Below, one piece after another: positions 1 through 15,447 of a DNA stretch of 62,732 nt. The stretch is from Perkinsus olseni (lineage: Eukaryota; Perkinsozoa; Perkinsida). The position numbers and the translations under genes are program-made. Under the pieces are notes generated by a model, which was not told the DNA's origin, made no database searches, and saw only the letters and a list, made by a program, of their open reading frames with translations. Numbering within the stretch: position 1 is the first letter of the stretch; each line of letters begins with the position of its first letter. Location: NCBI GenBank assembly GCA_013115125.1, contig JABANN010000142.1, positions 1 through 62,732 on the forward strand, read 5' to 3'.

Positions 1-73
1 TGGCGGTTTCACGGTTACACATTTAGGCGGGCGATATACAAAGATACTGAGAGAGAGGCGTGCGAATCTCACA

Positions 74-213
74 TTGCCTTGGGTGCCCTTCCGGGATCGG
101 GTTGCCTTGGGCTCCCTTCCGGGATCGGGTTGCCTTGGGTTCCCTTCCGGTTTCGGGTTGCCTTGGGCTCCCTTCCGGTTTCGGGTTGCCTTGGGTTCCC
201 TTCCCGTTTCGGG
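74..213. repeat. 28-bp minisatellite, 5 copies
   Basis: Five consecutive 28-nt units, each starting TTGCCTTGGG, then a C/T/G-variable TCCC or GCCC, then CTTCC and GGGATCGGG or GTTTCGGG. Because 28 is not a multiple of three, the array reads through all plus frames and produces three overlapping low-complexity ORFs (Gly/Pro/Phe-rich) that should not be taken as genes. The last copies share GTTTCGGG while the first two share GGATCGGG, so the array grew by unit duplication. It lies about 650 bp upstream of the RuvB-like gene. Confidence 0.9.
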
Positions 214-497
214 TGGGGTGTGGGCTTTTCGATTTTTCTCGATTTCCGGCTGCCCGTCCTCCCTCCGCGGCTTTTTCTCTTTCGATGTTCTACTAAGACT
301 ACTCGCTCGCGGATCCTGTCTCCCTCAAGCCGTATGCATGGTCATTGGATAAACTTCCCCCACTAGAAGTCCTTCCTCCCCCGCCAAGGCAGCAGTCACA
401 GCTACTTAGATGACTATAGTACTATTTATATTGTTTGTAATAGTATATTCATGCTTCCGTAATAGAGTGATTGACATTCAAGACTCCATAACTCTAT

Positions 498-737
498 GAG
501 CGCAAGATTGTGCTCTTAAGAAACTACAAGAGCGCAAGATTGTGTCAGCTAGGCTAATTGTCCCGCAAGTGTCATAGTAATATTGTAATACTACTATAAT
601 CATCTAATCCATCTACGCTACCCACTTGGCGTTGTGTATTGAGTCCTTGTACTTACGTCGACATCGGATTACAAGGAATTCGGACATTTGTCGATTATCA
701 AAGCGCGCGCTATCTGTCGATTATCAGGGCGCGCGCT
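498..737. repeat. Short direct-repeat pairs
   Basis: Two 15-nt copies of GAGCGCAAGATTGTG (498-512 and 530-544), and two copies of TGTCGATTATCA plus an alternating GCGCGCGC block (from 689 and from 715). Just beyond, AATTTAGTGACAGA occurs twice (about 739-770). The region is otherwise AT-richer and has no convincing ORF. It is the only candidate promoter or 5'-flanking region for the RuvB-like gene at 864, but nothing shows the repeats are regulatory. Confidence 0.6.
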
Positions 738-806
738 AAATTTAGTGACAGATTTTGAGAATTTAGTGACAGACCCTGGCAGTGCCAAATTGTAGGTAAG
801 GTGTAG

Positions 807-5105
<4,299 letters not shown>

Positions 5106-5118
5106 CAAGGATTCCCTC

Positions 5119-5140
5119 AAATCGATCACGTGATCGATTT
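5119..5140. promoter_or_regulatory. 22-nt CACGTG-centred perfect palindrome
   Basis: AAATCGATCAC followed by its exact reverse complement, centred on an E-box CACGTG, 13 nt after the RUVBL2 stop. A near-copy with CGCGTG at the centre lies in the last RUVBL2 intron (about 4946-4970), and a shorter CGATCACGTGATCG core lies at 34982-34995. It could be a bHLH-type binding site or a 3'-end/inter-gene signal. Function is unknown. Confidence 0.5.
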
Positions 5141-5475
5141 ACGTCAATAGATATATTAGTATTATTCTCAAAAGATTGTGGTTACCCGAGACATCGTGAA
5201 ATTCGTCATTTCGGAGATACCCCCTCTTGTTGCGTTGGAGTAGTTCGAAACCTCCAATTACGCTTGCCCCTTTCACTCTCATGTTGACCTTGTGCACGAG
5301 AAGGGATTCGTAATCATCATAAAGGTCTGCCTGATGTTGGCCGCTGCAGTGGTGGATTGTAGTTGCTTGGACTCGGAGGAAATACTCATGTTTTGAGAGA
5401 TCGGGCTTCCTCTGGAGGATGACGTATGGTGTGGGAGCAGCGATCTGTTGCGGAGAGAATGTGATTTCGGTTGGT

Positions 5476-5679
5476 ATGGAAGTGAGGAGGATTTACCTGG
5501 TTTCCGTTTTGTCGTTTTTTATCTTGGCTATGACACACGGCGGTCACCGTCACGGCTCATCTGGGAGTATTCGGACGAATGGTAAAACATCAGTGGCATC
5601 ACCGAGGAGGAGAAGAAGCTCTACTGGCGGCTCTTGCGGCGATGTAATAGGAAATTTTGGGAGAGAATTTTTTCTGTGA
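5476..5679 (+). CDS. Putative small secreted or membrane protein, unassigned
   Basis: An ATG opens MEVRRIYLVSVLSFFILAM, a good signal-peptide or anchor shape (basic start, hydrophobic core), followed by a His/Gly/Ser stretch (THGGHRHGSSGS) and a basic RRRRSS block, to a stop at 5679. The adjacent reading frame of the same stretch encodes an equally protein-like segment (ITEEEKKLYWRLLRRCNRKF around 5595-5655), so the true frame or splicing is unresolved. A further open stretch at 5821-6033 ends in an acidic tail and could be a second exon. I do not recognise a family. The gene would sit between RUVBL2 and the SEC14-like gene on the same strand. Confidence 0.3.
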   Translation: MEVRRIYLVSVLSFFILAMTHGGHRHGSSGSIRTNGKTSVASPRRRRSSTGGSCGDVIGNFGREFFL

Positions 5680-6451
5680 ATATTTTTACATTGTCTTGGC
5701 AAGAGTTAATCGTCGAGCACTCGAAGTTTTACCGTATCCGAGGCAGGGTAGTAATTAAAAGCGCATATTTGATTCGACTTTTCCGCGTGGAGCGGGTTCA
5801 AGTACCATCCAGTATTCTCGGTGGGGTTGAAAGTACGTACTCGAACGGAGTCTGAACGTGAATCGAGACAACGTGCACAGAGAGGAATGCCATTGCCGCT
5901 CGCGCCGCAACGCCGTCCTCAGCGATTTTGGACGTGCGGCCAGCGAGGAGGCGGCGCCACGGTGGAAGATGAGATAGTACAACCGGAGGTCACGAGAATA
6001 GAGCAGGAAGAGACTGTGGAGACGGTAGGGTGAAAATTCATCCGCATCACCAGCAGTGGGAAGTCGAGAGTAGTCGTTTCGGAGTGTTAGTACGTTCTTG
6101 CTGGGACATGGTGCTTTTAGAGTATCTTTACAATTCCCACTAAGAAGCTCTTCAGCAGTACCGCTTGATCTGAAAGTGTTTGATGTTATGTCCCTTCGTA
6201 ATTATCTTTTTCGGAGTCCTCTCGGATGGTTGTTGCTGAGAAATTACGAAGTCCCGGCTGGACAACCTTATCCTTGCGGGGCCTGCTGTAGGAAGGTTTT
6301 TGTGTTCATTATTACCGAATGTAATTTATTTTTTGCGAGCGAAAAGCAGATCAAATAACTTGGTAGTGTCTACCCGTTTGATAGACTTTGAGATGGTCGA
6401 GGTTGTCGCACTGCCCGATTTTCATAGGTCACGCGGAAGGTTTCTGGTGGT

Positions 6452-9400
6452 ATGAGTGGTGACTTGGCACCGACTGTGAATGTTGACGCTAAGACTGGGG
6501 AGACGGGGGCATCGCCTGCTGCTGGTAATGTTAATTTTCTCGCGTCGTATGAAAATCGAACGCTTCCTGTAGGTGTCACTGAAGAGACTCGGAACGATGT
6601 CGTAGAGGTAGGGGAAGGAGTGGTACGGAATAAGATATTTTGATGTGCGTAGTGCCAGGCTCCTAAGGTGAAGTGCAACGCTCAGGGCGAAGAGTGGACG
6701 GATCCGCCGCTGTCGGATGAGGAGAAGGAGGTCGTATGGGTGGGGTTGCCTCTTGGATGTTCGTCCTTGAGATATTTTTTCATGTTTTTCTGTTTTCGTC
6801 GGTGTTGTTCCCTTTTCACGAAGTGAGTACAAACCGTGTGAGTCTGTTATATTCACGAATGCTGCTGTTGACTTCTAGTCGTCAAAATCCTCTGTGATAT
6901 TCGTTCCATGATAATGGCATCGTGGTAAAGCTACAGTATCTTTCTTTACGTGACGTGGAGGTCATCCGGGATATAATCGATCTTATCGCATTCTCGGTCG
7001 CATGTGTTTCTATGATACTTCCGCCCAGATGTGGTACTGTGGATCCGGCAACCACTAGAAGGATTTCTGCGTTGCCTTTTTCATTATCAGCTGGGCCAGC
7101 GAAACTGACTTTCTCTTCGACGCTGTCAGGTTTTCGCGGAGGTTGTTAAGGGCGTTGGCAGCGATGCCCTGATGATAGAGGACATGAATATGATGCGATT
7201 CATACGGGGATACTCGCATGAGAAAAACAGAATTCCCGCCACTGTGTCGTAAGCAAAAAGGGGGGGGGCAGAAGTTGAATTCAATCTAGCCAGCGTTCCG
7301 GAAATTCGGGATATTTTTTTGACCGTCCTCATGTGTTGGCGATTTTGAGATGGTTGTTGTGAAATTGCTGAGAGTAGAGAGGCTCTCGTGAGTAACGAAA
7401 TCTTCGGAAGTGAAATTCGTCGCCAACCAGTAGACGTTGCCGACCATTCTTTGGAGTATGCGAGACTTGATAGCGCCTTTAGAACAACTTCGGAGCATGC
7501 AAACAGCCCCTGGATGTGCAACGCTGGCGAAAATTTCAACAGGGAAATTCTGAGAGATCCTGTGAGAGTATGCCCGAAGGCGGCATGGAAATTCTTAACT
7601 CTTTTTACGCATTTTTGTTGGGTCGTTCATGGCGCAGGTATCTTCGTTGTATGTTGAGGTGGCGCAAGACAGAAGGGGCTGATGAGAAGATGGGTATGCT
7701 CGTGGAGACACCTATCACGGATATCCCACGGTGCCCTTTGGTGGACCCGGAATGCATGAAGCCTCTGGAATGGTAGGGCAGCGTTGGGGAAATGCAAGAT
7801 TTGGCAAGTTTTCAAGTGAAAGTTGGTCGAAGATTTCGCCGGGTTTGTGAAGGTACTTCTACGGGATGTCGAAATTCGGAACTCCAGTGGTGTACATGAA
7901 GATACCCACTGCCTCAACCTATACGAAGCTTGGTCTTGACAGATGTAATCTCGACCTGGTTTGTATCTTGCAATGGTCAACCTCGGATACGTTCAGGTAT
8001 GGAACAACACGTGGTAGAGATGGAGATAATAGAACGCATAAAGATGCAATTAAGATACTCAGGATGGAAGGGCTATAAACACATGATGGTGAGAGGTGCC
8101 GGGATTGAACCTGCGCGGCTTTGCCTTCATTTGCTCGGTGAAGGACCGCTGTCCTCTATCAACTCTCTGCTCTCCCGGCGTTCTCCGTACTCGACTGTGA
8201 ATACAACGCTGAGAGTTATCATCAACACTAGTCTTCAATATCATGAGCACTCAAAGTTTGTGGAGTGTCTAATTATTGCACAATCGTATCCTGAGGTTGA
8301 TTATTGCATCTTCCGATTCAGGTTATTGATATGAAGAACGTGAGTCTGAGTCACGCAAAGGGAAGCTTCGTCAGCGGCTTCAAGAAGCAACTTAATATTG
8401 ATCAGTGAGTTCGCTGGCCTGGGTGCTTTCTCGAGCTTCTGTAACCGAAGAAAACTCGAAATGAGCTGTTCGAGATAGTGTTTTATTCGTGCTGGTTCCC
8501 AATCGAATCATGGGCTTACCGATTTCAAAATTGAAATTCAGTAGAAGTCTGATTGAAACTCTTCAAAGTTATCGAGAAATTGAGTTTCTCGGTCGTATTC
8601 CGAACTAATGTGGAGCACTGTAGGAAGAACTACTCCGTTCTATCACCGCGCAGCTCTTCTGAGGGTTCAACTCCCATCTGGGAACTTTCCAATGAAAATA
8701 TAACATTTGGGCTACTGAAAGTTGTTTGAGTTAGACTGCGGAAGAGTGTTGAGGTGTTCATGAGTGGAAGGATAACAACGATCTTGAAGGATCTTGCGTC
8801 AAGTTCGGTCTGCGCGCGTATCTCATTTTATCTGCACGCAGATACTACTATCCCGAGGTGCTGAGCAAGATGGTGGTGGTCAATGCTGGCGTGGTGATCA
8901 GTACATTGTGGAAGATGGTGAAGCCGTGGGTGGACCCGATAACAGTCGGTGCGTGCATCGCTCCGCCCGGATTTTGTTGCATTTTGTCGCTCTTTTTCCA
9001 GATCGTATCAAGATCAGCGGCTCATCCCATCCGGTGAAGACGATCTCGGAGTTCGTAGATCCGAAGTACATTCCAAAGGTGAGTTGTGGGGGCTAACGCG
9101 TCCTTCGGAAAAAGCGAAGATCGGACAGCGACAGCGATCTTCTCTCTTTTCTTGGACTCCTGTTCTCCGAGAGCGAGCGAGAGTGGCTCTCCCTCGTGCT
9201 GGCTTGAATCGGCGCTCGGTTGGCGGATGATCGGCGAGTATTGCAAAATGCGGTAATTCGTTCAACGAGAACTCCCTTCGTTCCATTTCCCTACTGAGGC
9301 GTATCTTTCAGGAGTATGGAGGTGATGGTGAACTTGAGCCTGTTATGTGGGGAGAAAGATACCTCCAGTGTGACGATGACATCCCTCTACCTAAGCTGCA

Positions 9401-9636
9401 TCGGGTAACGTCGCGCGCCGCGAAATTCATCCCGTCTCGGGACGGGCCAGAGAACGGTGGTTTTGTCATAGCGCTGTCTTGTCCGCGGTGGGTTTTCGCT
9501 CGGGAGGGCTCTCATAGTGTCGACTGACGTTTCTCTGGTTTAGGTTGGTGGTTGCGATTTTTGGCCGACGCCTCCTCCCGAGAGTGAATGGAGCTTGCTG
9601 CCGGAGATGCCTGTGAAGCATCAGTCGTCGAAATGA
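6452..9636 (+). CDS. SEC14-like CRAL-TRIO lipid-transfer protein
   Basis: A cytosolic phosphoinositide or lipid-exchange protein of the SEC14 family. Exons: 6452-~6550, ~6660-6733, 7130-7248, 7638-7772, 7853-7932, 7997-8088, 8322-8404, 8842-8948, 9002-9078, 9312-9404, 9544-9636. The N-terminal CRAL-TRIO_N part has PPLSDEEKEV and MMRFIRGYSHEKN, then YLRCMLRWRKTEGADEK. The lipid pocket follows: FGTPVVYMKIPTAS, VIDMKNVSLSHAKGSF, QYYYPEVLSKMVVVNAGVV, KMVKPWVDPITV, IKISGSS, and FVDPKYIPKEYGGDG. The tail is a short Trp/Pro-rich extension ending HQSSK. Length is about 350 residues, normal for SEC14. Only the first exon/intron border is uncertain (several GT choices after 6551). The intron at 8089-8321 carries a tRNA-like relic. 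The gene appears intact. Confidence 0.88.
8090..8167 (-). tRNA. tRNA-like relic inside a SEC14 intron
   Basis: On the minus strand the segment begins GAGAGTT and ends ACCTCTC followed by ACCA, so 6 of 7 acceptor pairs form. A T-arm with TTCAATC loop and B-box GGTTCAATCCC is present, as is a 6-bp stem CCTTCA/TGAAGG and a small GGC/GCC variable-arm-like stem. The D arm and A box are poor and the anticodon loop is oversized (9 nt), so this is more likely a decayed tRNA or tRNA-derived SINE than a working Ser/Leu tRNA. Confidence 0.35.
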
Positions 9637-10194
9637 GAACCCACAATCCAAGAATCGCTGTTTGGAGTTGAGAGACGTCCCGCTCAATGAAGAAGGAATT
9701 CTACTACTAATACTACTTACCGATCAAATAAACTGTCCAGTTGACGAAGCTTCTGAGTGCCTGCCGGTATAGTGTTTATTTGCTCCTCTGCTGCCAAGGA
9801 GTATCGTTTTCGATGAAAGGTCCTGCGCGACGGTATTCCAGTGTTTCTAAACCCCGTTCCAAGTGATCTTCGTGAGTGATACCCTGATACACGAAATCTC
9901 ACAAGCTGAGTCGCAGTAACAACAGAGAAATCCAAAAAATAATGTAATGTTTTATCGTTGTGTGAGGGGGTTCAAGTTGCTTGGCTATGCGCGTAGGGGT
10001 AGACACCACTGCTGTGAACCACCATGCTTAACGGTGTGATATGAGCTTGTAGTGAGGGGGTGTGTCAACCCCCGGGGTAGCCAGGCACTAGGGATTTGCT
10101 GCGGTTACCGTCGCTGGCGTCCGGTTTCCAGAGCTCATTATTTCAGTCCTATTTTCTCGCTTTATGCCTATAACCTTCCAACTGTCATTCCTTC
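9637..10194. other. Intergenic stretch, no gene seen
   Basis: 558 bp between the SEC14-like gene and the next gene on the same strand. It contains several stop-rich short ORFs in both directions and no repeat longer than about 12 nt that I noticed. It presumably holds the 3' end of one gene and the 5' region of the next. Confidence 0.6.
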
Positions 10195-11520
10195 ATGGAC
10201 TTACCACACGCGTTCACTTTCCGTCGTCCCCACTCGTCCCTGCGCTTTCTCGCCCCCAACGACACCTCTGCTGCCTCCACAGCGACCCATAACGATGGAG
10301 CAACTTCGGCGGCACTCTTCGCTACTGTTGTTTTTGTCGGTGTCATCATCACCGTTACGCTAGCCTGTGGTGAGTTGACGAGGAGAAATCATGGAGAATG
10401 GATTCAACTGTCGTCCGGACTTTCATTGGTGGAGAGAGGAATAGGTTCATGTCGCTCTTTCGAATGGCTTGAATTCCAAGTAAAAATCCGCAGCGGGTAC
10501 GGATCGACAGCTCGTTGGTGCGGAGGCATCCAACAGAATTTCTAGCGGAGTTTTCGGTGTTTTTGACGGGAGTTGGTCCAGCAGTTGTATGGAGTATGAT
10601 AACAGTTGAGCTGACTGCGTCTGCAGCGTGGGGAGACCTTGAAATTATCACCGCTTTTTTCAACTTTTTGTTCTTCATGTCAGAGTTTGGGTTCCCTACT
10701 TACTAGTAGGGAGCTCCTACTGATTTATGTCCTTTTTCGAGCGCGTTTGTTTCCCATATCGAGTAGTGGTATCATTTCAGTCATCCAATTCGTTCGTGGC
10801 GTGAAGCAGACTCGAGAGTCCGAGGAGAAGAGGCAGATCAGGCTAGCTCGGGTAAGCAGCTTGCAAGGGTTTCGTCGCCTCTGATCATCAGAGTCTGATG
10901 ATTCCTTTCAGGAACGCCGTACGACCGTGTCGAGCACGGAGAATATCTTGGCGCCCTCCGCGTCACAGCCTGTGATGGGTGAGCCACCGTGACTGCTGAT
11001 CCTCATAGGATAGATACTCTACTGGTTTCGTCGAAACGGTGTCGAAAGTTTCGAATGCTCATAGAAAATATTGGACGCCAGAGATCATCGTCTATAGCAC
11101 TTCTCACGGAATCTGTATACGGCACGACATTCTGGAGTGTTATGATTCATCGCTGTTTCAGGCGGTCGAGCAACCTCTTCCATGGCGGGGAGTTTGACTT
11201 CGAACACTCCGGCTAAGTCGCAGGAGTATGTGCCTAATGCCTCCTACCAGCACTGTGGTGAAGCCCCTCGACTCGAAGAGCTTCCACGAACCGCCGCCGC
11301 TGATGACGAGTACTACGACTCTGCCAGGAGGGCTGCTGAGGCTCGTCGACAGGCTGCCTCCATTGCTGCAAGACAGCTGGAGAGCATCACTAACGGAAGT
11401 GCTCATGCGTCGCACACTCCTCGGTTCAAGGCTCGACCGCCTCGACGACACAACCGTCGGTGTACTACCACCAAGGTGCCAAAAGAGACAGCAGTTAAGA
11501 AGAATATCTCATCGCTCTGA
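10195..11520 (+). CDS. Single-pass membrane protein, unassigned
   Basis: Four exons thread cleanly: 10195-10369, 10781-10851, 10912-10978 and 11162-11520. After a Ser/Thr/Asn-rich N-terminus there is one clear membrane segment (ALFATVVFVGVIITVTLACV, residues ~40-60), then a basic juxtamembrane region FVRGVKQTRESEEKRQIRLA. The cytosolic-type tail contains an acidic EELPRT..DDEYYDS patch, an Ala/Arg helix (ARRAAEARRQAASIAARQL) and a very basic end (RPPRRHNRR). About 225 residues. No cleavable signal peptide is obvious with this start, so it may be an inverted type-I/III anchor or the start may lie upstream. Topology resembles the J-domain membrane protein at 20616, but I see no sequence identity. 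Family unknown. Confidence 0.62.
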
Positions 11521-12186
11521 GTTTTCTGTATTTTTACCTTTTTTGAAGGAAACAATTTTGTAGTTAGAAACATCAACTCTATTACTGTACTCTGGGTATT
11601 ATGCGTATCTTAATTTGCGCACAGCGAAGGTTTTCGCGTCCCAGGAAAGATCCTTCTGCTACCTGCGCTGCTACTGTATTTAACCACCCGTACTACTATT
11701 CTGTAGACTTACAGGAAATAAGCTATCACATTGCTACCGTGTAATTTTACACGGGAATTTTTTCGTCTGAAGGGCACCTTGCAAAAGCGAGGGAGCGACT
11801 TCAGCGTGCCTTGCTGTGTTCAGTGAAGAACTTTTATTGAACTCCGAAAAATCCACAGTTTTTTCTGTCAAAGTTTTCTGGTCGGTGCGTGGCAGACACC
11901 GGCAGGAAACTATATCACCATTTCGTTTTTGGTCGAGCAGGGAAGTCCCGTCCTTTGGGGAGAGGATTCCGCCCCGTTGTATTGTGCTACTTCTTCACTG
12001 GCAACCTCAAAATCCCATTGAAGAAATGGTTGTAAGCATTGCTAGTGTCTCTCCTGTTTCTTCTGATCTCGAGTAATCATCTGCATCACTTCATCGATGG
12101 ACGACCCTCGTACCTGAACGGAACCGTCAGCTGTGCATTTCGACTTGAGTTCTGTTTCGTTACGGGAGTGGGGAGATAATTTCATA
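11521..12186. other. Intergenic stretch, no gene seen
   Basis: 666 bp, AT-rich, with only short unsupported ORFs. It contains the presumed 3' UTR of the upstream membrane-protein gene and the promoter of the following gene. Confidence 0.55.
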
Positions 12187-13107
12187 ATGTCAGCCATAAG
12201 TCAAATGGGAAAGCAGCGAGGATTCAAACCACAAGGGATGGATAACCCACTCCTTTTGGGCCGAAGTGAACAGTCGGAGCCCTCAGGACCATCGATTGAA
12301 GACCGAATCGCAGAGAGGTACGTCCGTAAAAGGTGTTGGAAATTATACCGCGTACGTGGCTTCTCTCGCTTAGCACTGGACTGAACTGTGGCGACTGCTA
12401 AGCTACTATCTGTGGCGTACCGATCGTTCTCATCCTCGTTGGTTGATCGTGAGCAAATTGTGTGGACTGTCGAGCATCATCCTTCAGACAGAAGACGGGT
12501 CTTACCTGGGAGGAGTTCAAAGCCCAATTAGCTTCAACAGAGTCAAGAAGTAAATAAGTGGCGTGGGTTACGTTGAATGCAAAGTGGTCGCTCCTCTAGG
12601 TGCCAAGTATCTGGAGAAGTTCGAGAATGAGGAATACCGCAAGAGCCTGGACGCTGATCGAGATGAGCGGAGAGCCGCTCAGGAGAAGCGAGATTTGGAT
12701 GCTCTGCGTCGGGCGAGAAAGATTCGTGAATCGCGTAAGTGCCGTGGAAATTGCCCAACGGAGAATGATTGAACTTTACCGCAGGAAAGAAGCGAAGCCG
12801 ATCATTGTCAAGTGAGAGTAGTGGTGATCCTCGGAAAAAGGAGAAGCGGAAAAGTTCGAAGCGCTCATCTTCGAGAACGGACCGGAAGTGAGTCGGGCAT
12901 CGACTCAAGGAAAGGACGCATGCTTGAAGAATTTCGGGGTGCTTGTTTGTAAGAGTTGCTCGCTTCAGGTCTAAGTCCTCTCGCCGGCGGCATTCCTCGG
13001 AAGATGAGGCGTCGGCTAGGAAGAAAGCGAAGAAAGAAAAGAAGAAGAAAACTAACATGTATAGTTTGTCTCAATACTTCAGCAGCCGGGACAGCGATAG
13101 TGACTGA
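12187..13107 (+). CDS. Nuclear RS/Lys-rich protein, splicing-factor-like
   Basis: Five exons: 12187-12317, 12488-12549, 12600-12734, 12785-12887, 12969-13107. The N-terminus is QMGKQRGFKPQGMDNP. A conserved-looking core follows: KTGLTWEEFKAQL, then AKYLEKFENEEYRKSLDADR, then a charged helix DERRAAQEKRDLDALRRARK. The C-terminal half is a classical RS/KR domain (KKRSRSLSSESS, KSSKRSSSRTDRK, SSRRRHSSEDEASARKKAKK), closing SRDSDSD. About 190 residues. RS domains recruit spliceosomal partners and are usually SR-kinase substrates, so nuclear-speckle localisation is expected. I recognise the architecture but cannot give a family name. All introns are GT-AG and phases match. Confidence 0.75.
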
Positions 13108-13147
13108 TCACACAACATTTAAGAAGAATAAAGATCTTGGGTTGTCC

Positions 13148-13219
13148 CGTAAATTCGAAAACAGTGCGTTCGGTTCTGATTATCCTCTCGCTCCAGTCAA
13201 TGGTAGTGGGCGGGCGACG
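13148..13219. repeat. 72-bp dispersed repeat, copy A
   Basis: This 72-nt block matches 15448-15519 in direct orientation with 9 mismatches by eye (about 87% identity). Shared cores are ACAGTGCGTTCGG and GGGCGGGCGACG. Flanking sequence does not match. It reads through both copies as an ORF fragment containing FENSAFGSDYPLA, but the changes do not look codon-constrained. Likely a fragment of an unrecognised interspersed repeat. Confidence 0.7.
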
Positions 13220-13289
13220 TGCTGCACGTTGCCCACTCACCTCTCCAAGAGCCAACGCTTCGAGTCTACGCTCAGTATCGGGCTCGATT

Positions 13290-14156
13290 CTAGTTCAGTA
13301 TATAGTTAAGACATCCTGATGAGCGCTTGGTGCTGTCTGATTGGATGTAGTTGCTCAGTCCTCTAAGCACCCAGAGATGATCGACAACGTCTTCAAGCCG
13401 CTGAACAAGTCCAGATATGATAATCCTCTCAACCTTAGCATGTTGTTCTTCAACGGCTTCTGGCGCACTGGGCGAAGGTGATTCAGTCAATCGTAATAAC
13501 TCGTCATTACTACGTTTGCCAGAATCGAGTCTTCAAAATAAACAATCAGCCTTTTCATCTTAGGCGCTTGCTCTACTAGCTCCTCTATCATGAAGGCCAT
13601 GATGGCCGTTAGGGCGGATAACCACCTTGTTTCGACGGCAAATGGTATTAGTTTCCCCCTTATTCCTATCTCTCAGAGAAAATCTCTGGGTCTTTTTGTC
13701 AGATTGTTTTTTTCGCAAAGCTCATGTGCAAGAACTTCGCTACGACTCCGGTGGAGTGAGCCAGCTCGTAGAACTGTCCCCGGTGTATCTCTCAGCTGAT
13801 CCCTCGGATACTCTACTACTATGAGGCCGAAGGCTCTCAGAGGTCTCCTGAAATCTGGCGAGATGGGTGAAGATCATCTCAACGCTACGCGCACGGAGAC
13901 CGGGAGTCCCACCGGCTACAAAAAATGCTTCGTTGTCATAGCCGACGACGCACGCTATTCCAGCACATGCCGAGTTTTCCCAGAAAGCCATCCAAGTAAC
14001 CATATTTTCGCTATACCAGTATTCCTCGTCGAGAGGTAGGATAATGTTTGTCAGGCGTTCTACCTTGTTTTCTCGCGCTCAGTGCCCCCGGCATACGAAG
14101 CTGAAATCCTCATTGCTGCATATGGTGAGAATTTCTGAAATAGGTGTCGAGGTCAT
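13290..14156 (-). CDS. Unassigned minus-strand multi-exon gene
   Basis: Three protein-like exons on the minus strand. From ATG at 14156: ISEILTICSNEDFSF. The next begins near 14063: NIILPLDEEYWYSENMVTW, then MAFWENSACAGIACVVGY and DNEAFFVAGGTPGLRARSVE, to about 13830. A last exon (to 13290) has a helical segment AKVERIIISGLVQRLEDVV and ends CLNYILN. The intron between the first two would be only ~33 nt, short for this genome, so that join is tentative. At least one middle exon is not resolved. No domain is recognised. Orientation is opposite to the upstream genes (tail-to-tail with the RS protein gene). Confidence 0.4.
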
Positions 14157-14845
14157 GGTAATCTGATAAACTGAAGATCATCCTAAAATCGGCGATAGCT
14201 GCGGCAAGTGCGCCCACCGTGCCACCACGCTCAGACAGGGCGAGTTACTCTTTGCAATCGAAAGATTCGCCGAACAACATCAACAATAATGCGGCCCCGC
14301 ATCGCCGACGGCCGTCGGTGAATACGGATTGGGTAAGACGGCGATGGAGCAGTGGTTCCGAAAGCATCGATAGCTGCTTAATGAGCAGTGCTTATCGAAA
14401 GTAATCTACGAGGATCATGTAGGGAAAATCGGCCAAGGTATATTGAGCGGCCTGACAGAGCTCTCATCGAAGCCATACTCGTGAGTTGCCATGCTTCTGA
14501 GGCTGTCTCGTGAACAGGTTACTCGATGCGAAACAAGCGGTATTCTATAATAGAAATGAATAACTCTCTAACGTTATACGCGACAGGCTCAACCTCTTCA
14601 CGGCGTGCGAGGTGGCCAAGACAAGTCAAGTCCTGCTCCGAACAAACTGCATTTAGCAAGTTTTACTACCAGTTCACTGGCGCTCAGTCCCTCGAGAACT
14701 GTCGCGACATCTTTTGTATGTTGCTCTTGCAACCCGGATGATAACGTCATCTAGGTGAACCAAGCAATACTTATAGATGGTTCTTCTAGGACGCATGTTG
14801 CCTTGCAGCGCTGGAATTCTGAGACGGCCGTTTCAAGGCCAAAGG
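14157..14845. other. Intergenic stretch, weak ORFs only
   Basis: An open stretch at about 14219-14337 is Asn/Arg-rich (NNINNN..PHRRRPSVNTDW) and ends at a GTAAGA donor-like site, so a divergent plus-strand exon is conceivable, but no partner exon was found. Otherwise nothing recognisable. Confidence 0.4.
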
Positions 14846-15168
14846 ACAATCTCCAGGGTGGCCCAGCGGGGAAGAATGCTATTCTTTCTTACCGGGAATT
14901 CCGGAAAGTCCCGGGAAGAAAGAATGCTCAATATTCCCAGGAAGAATGTTTGAGACTCTTCCCGGGTATTTAGGTGCTTCATTCCAATGGTTTGACTTGA
15001 GGGAGGATCGAGTACGGGCGGGTATGCGCGAAAAAAATTTGGGGGGCTTGTTTCAATGGGGAAGAATGCATTCTTTCTTCCCGGCTATATTCCCGGGAAT
15101 TCCCGGAAATTCCCGGGAATGGGAAGAATGATCCATTCTTCCCACTTTTGGGCCACCCTGACAATCTC
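14846..15168. mobile_element. 307-bp hAT-type MITE with perfect 8-bp TSD
   Basis: The element spans 14854-15160 and is bounded by identical 8-nt direct repeats ACAATCTC (14846-14853 and 15161-15168). Its ends are terminal inverted repeats: 5' CAGGGTGGCCCA, then GCGGGGAAGAATG; 3' the inverse, with AAAGTGGGAAGAATG. CAGGG- termini plus 8-bp duplications are the hallmark of hAT-superfamily DNA transposons. No transposase is present, so it is a non-autonomous element. The interior is a series of nested palindromes (GGGAATTCCC, CCGGGAATT and GAAGAATGCATTCTTTC), so a single strand can fold almost end to end. The intact TSD and well-matched TIRs suggest a fairly recent insertion. Confidence 0.9.
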
Positions 15169-15447
15169 CACTTATATTCTCGAGTATTTGAAGGCGCCAG
15201 TATTTTCTGCAACAAACGCGGCATACTTGACACTGTCGAGGTGCATTTTTATTTGACGGTAGCTCATTCTAAGACCCAGCGAAGTAAACTACATCACTTC
15301 GTTTGTATTTTCCATCAACCAGAGAATGCAAGATATGGATAAGAGAAGATGAGGATGAAAGTGACTCACTCCGCGTGAGGATAAAATTTTCTCATCCTCT
15401 AATTCCACTTTGGAATATGGATGAGCAGTTTCGGCTCGCTGTGCTCT

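Noticed and set aside
60-366. Three overlapping Gly/Pro/Phe-rich ORFs
   Set aside because: They are the 28-bp minisatellite read in three frames.
6422-6856. 144-codon minus ORF opposite SEC14 5' exons
   Set aside because: No domain; the plus strand has SEC14 sequence here.
12543-13058. 171-codon minus ORF opposite the RS-protein gene
   Set aside because: Antisense of Lys/Arg/Ser codons gives a Phe/Leu/Ser-rich artefact; the plus strand has five phase-consistent exons.
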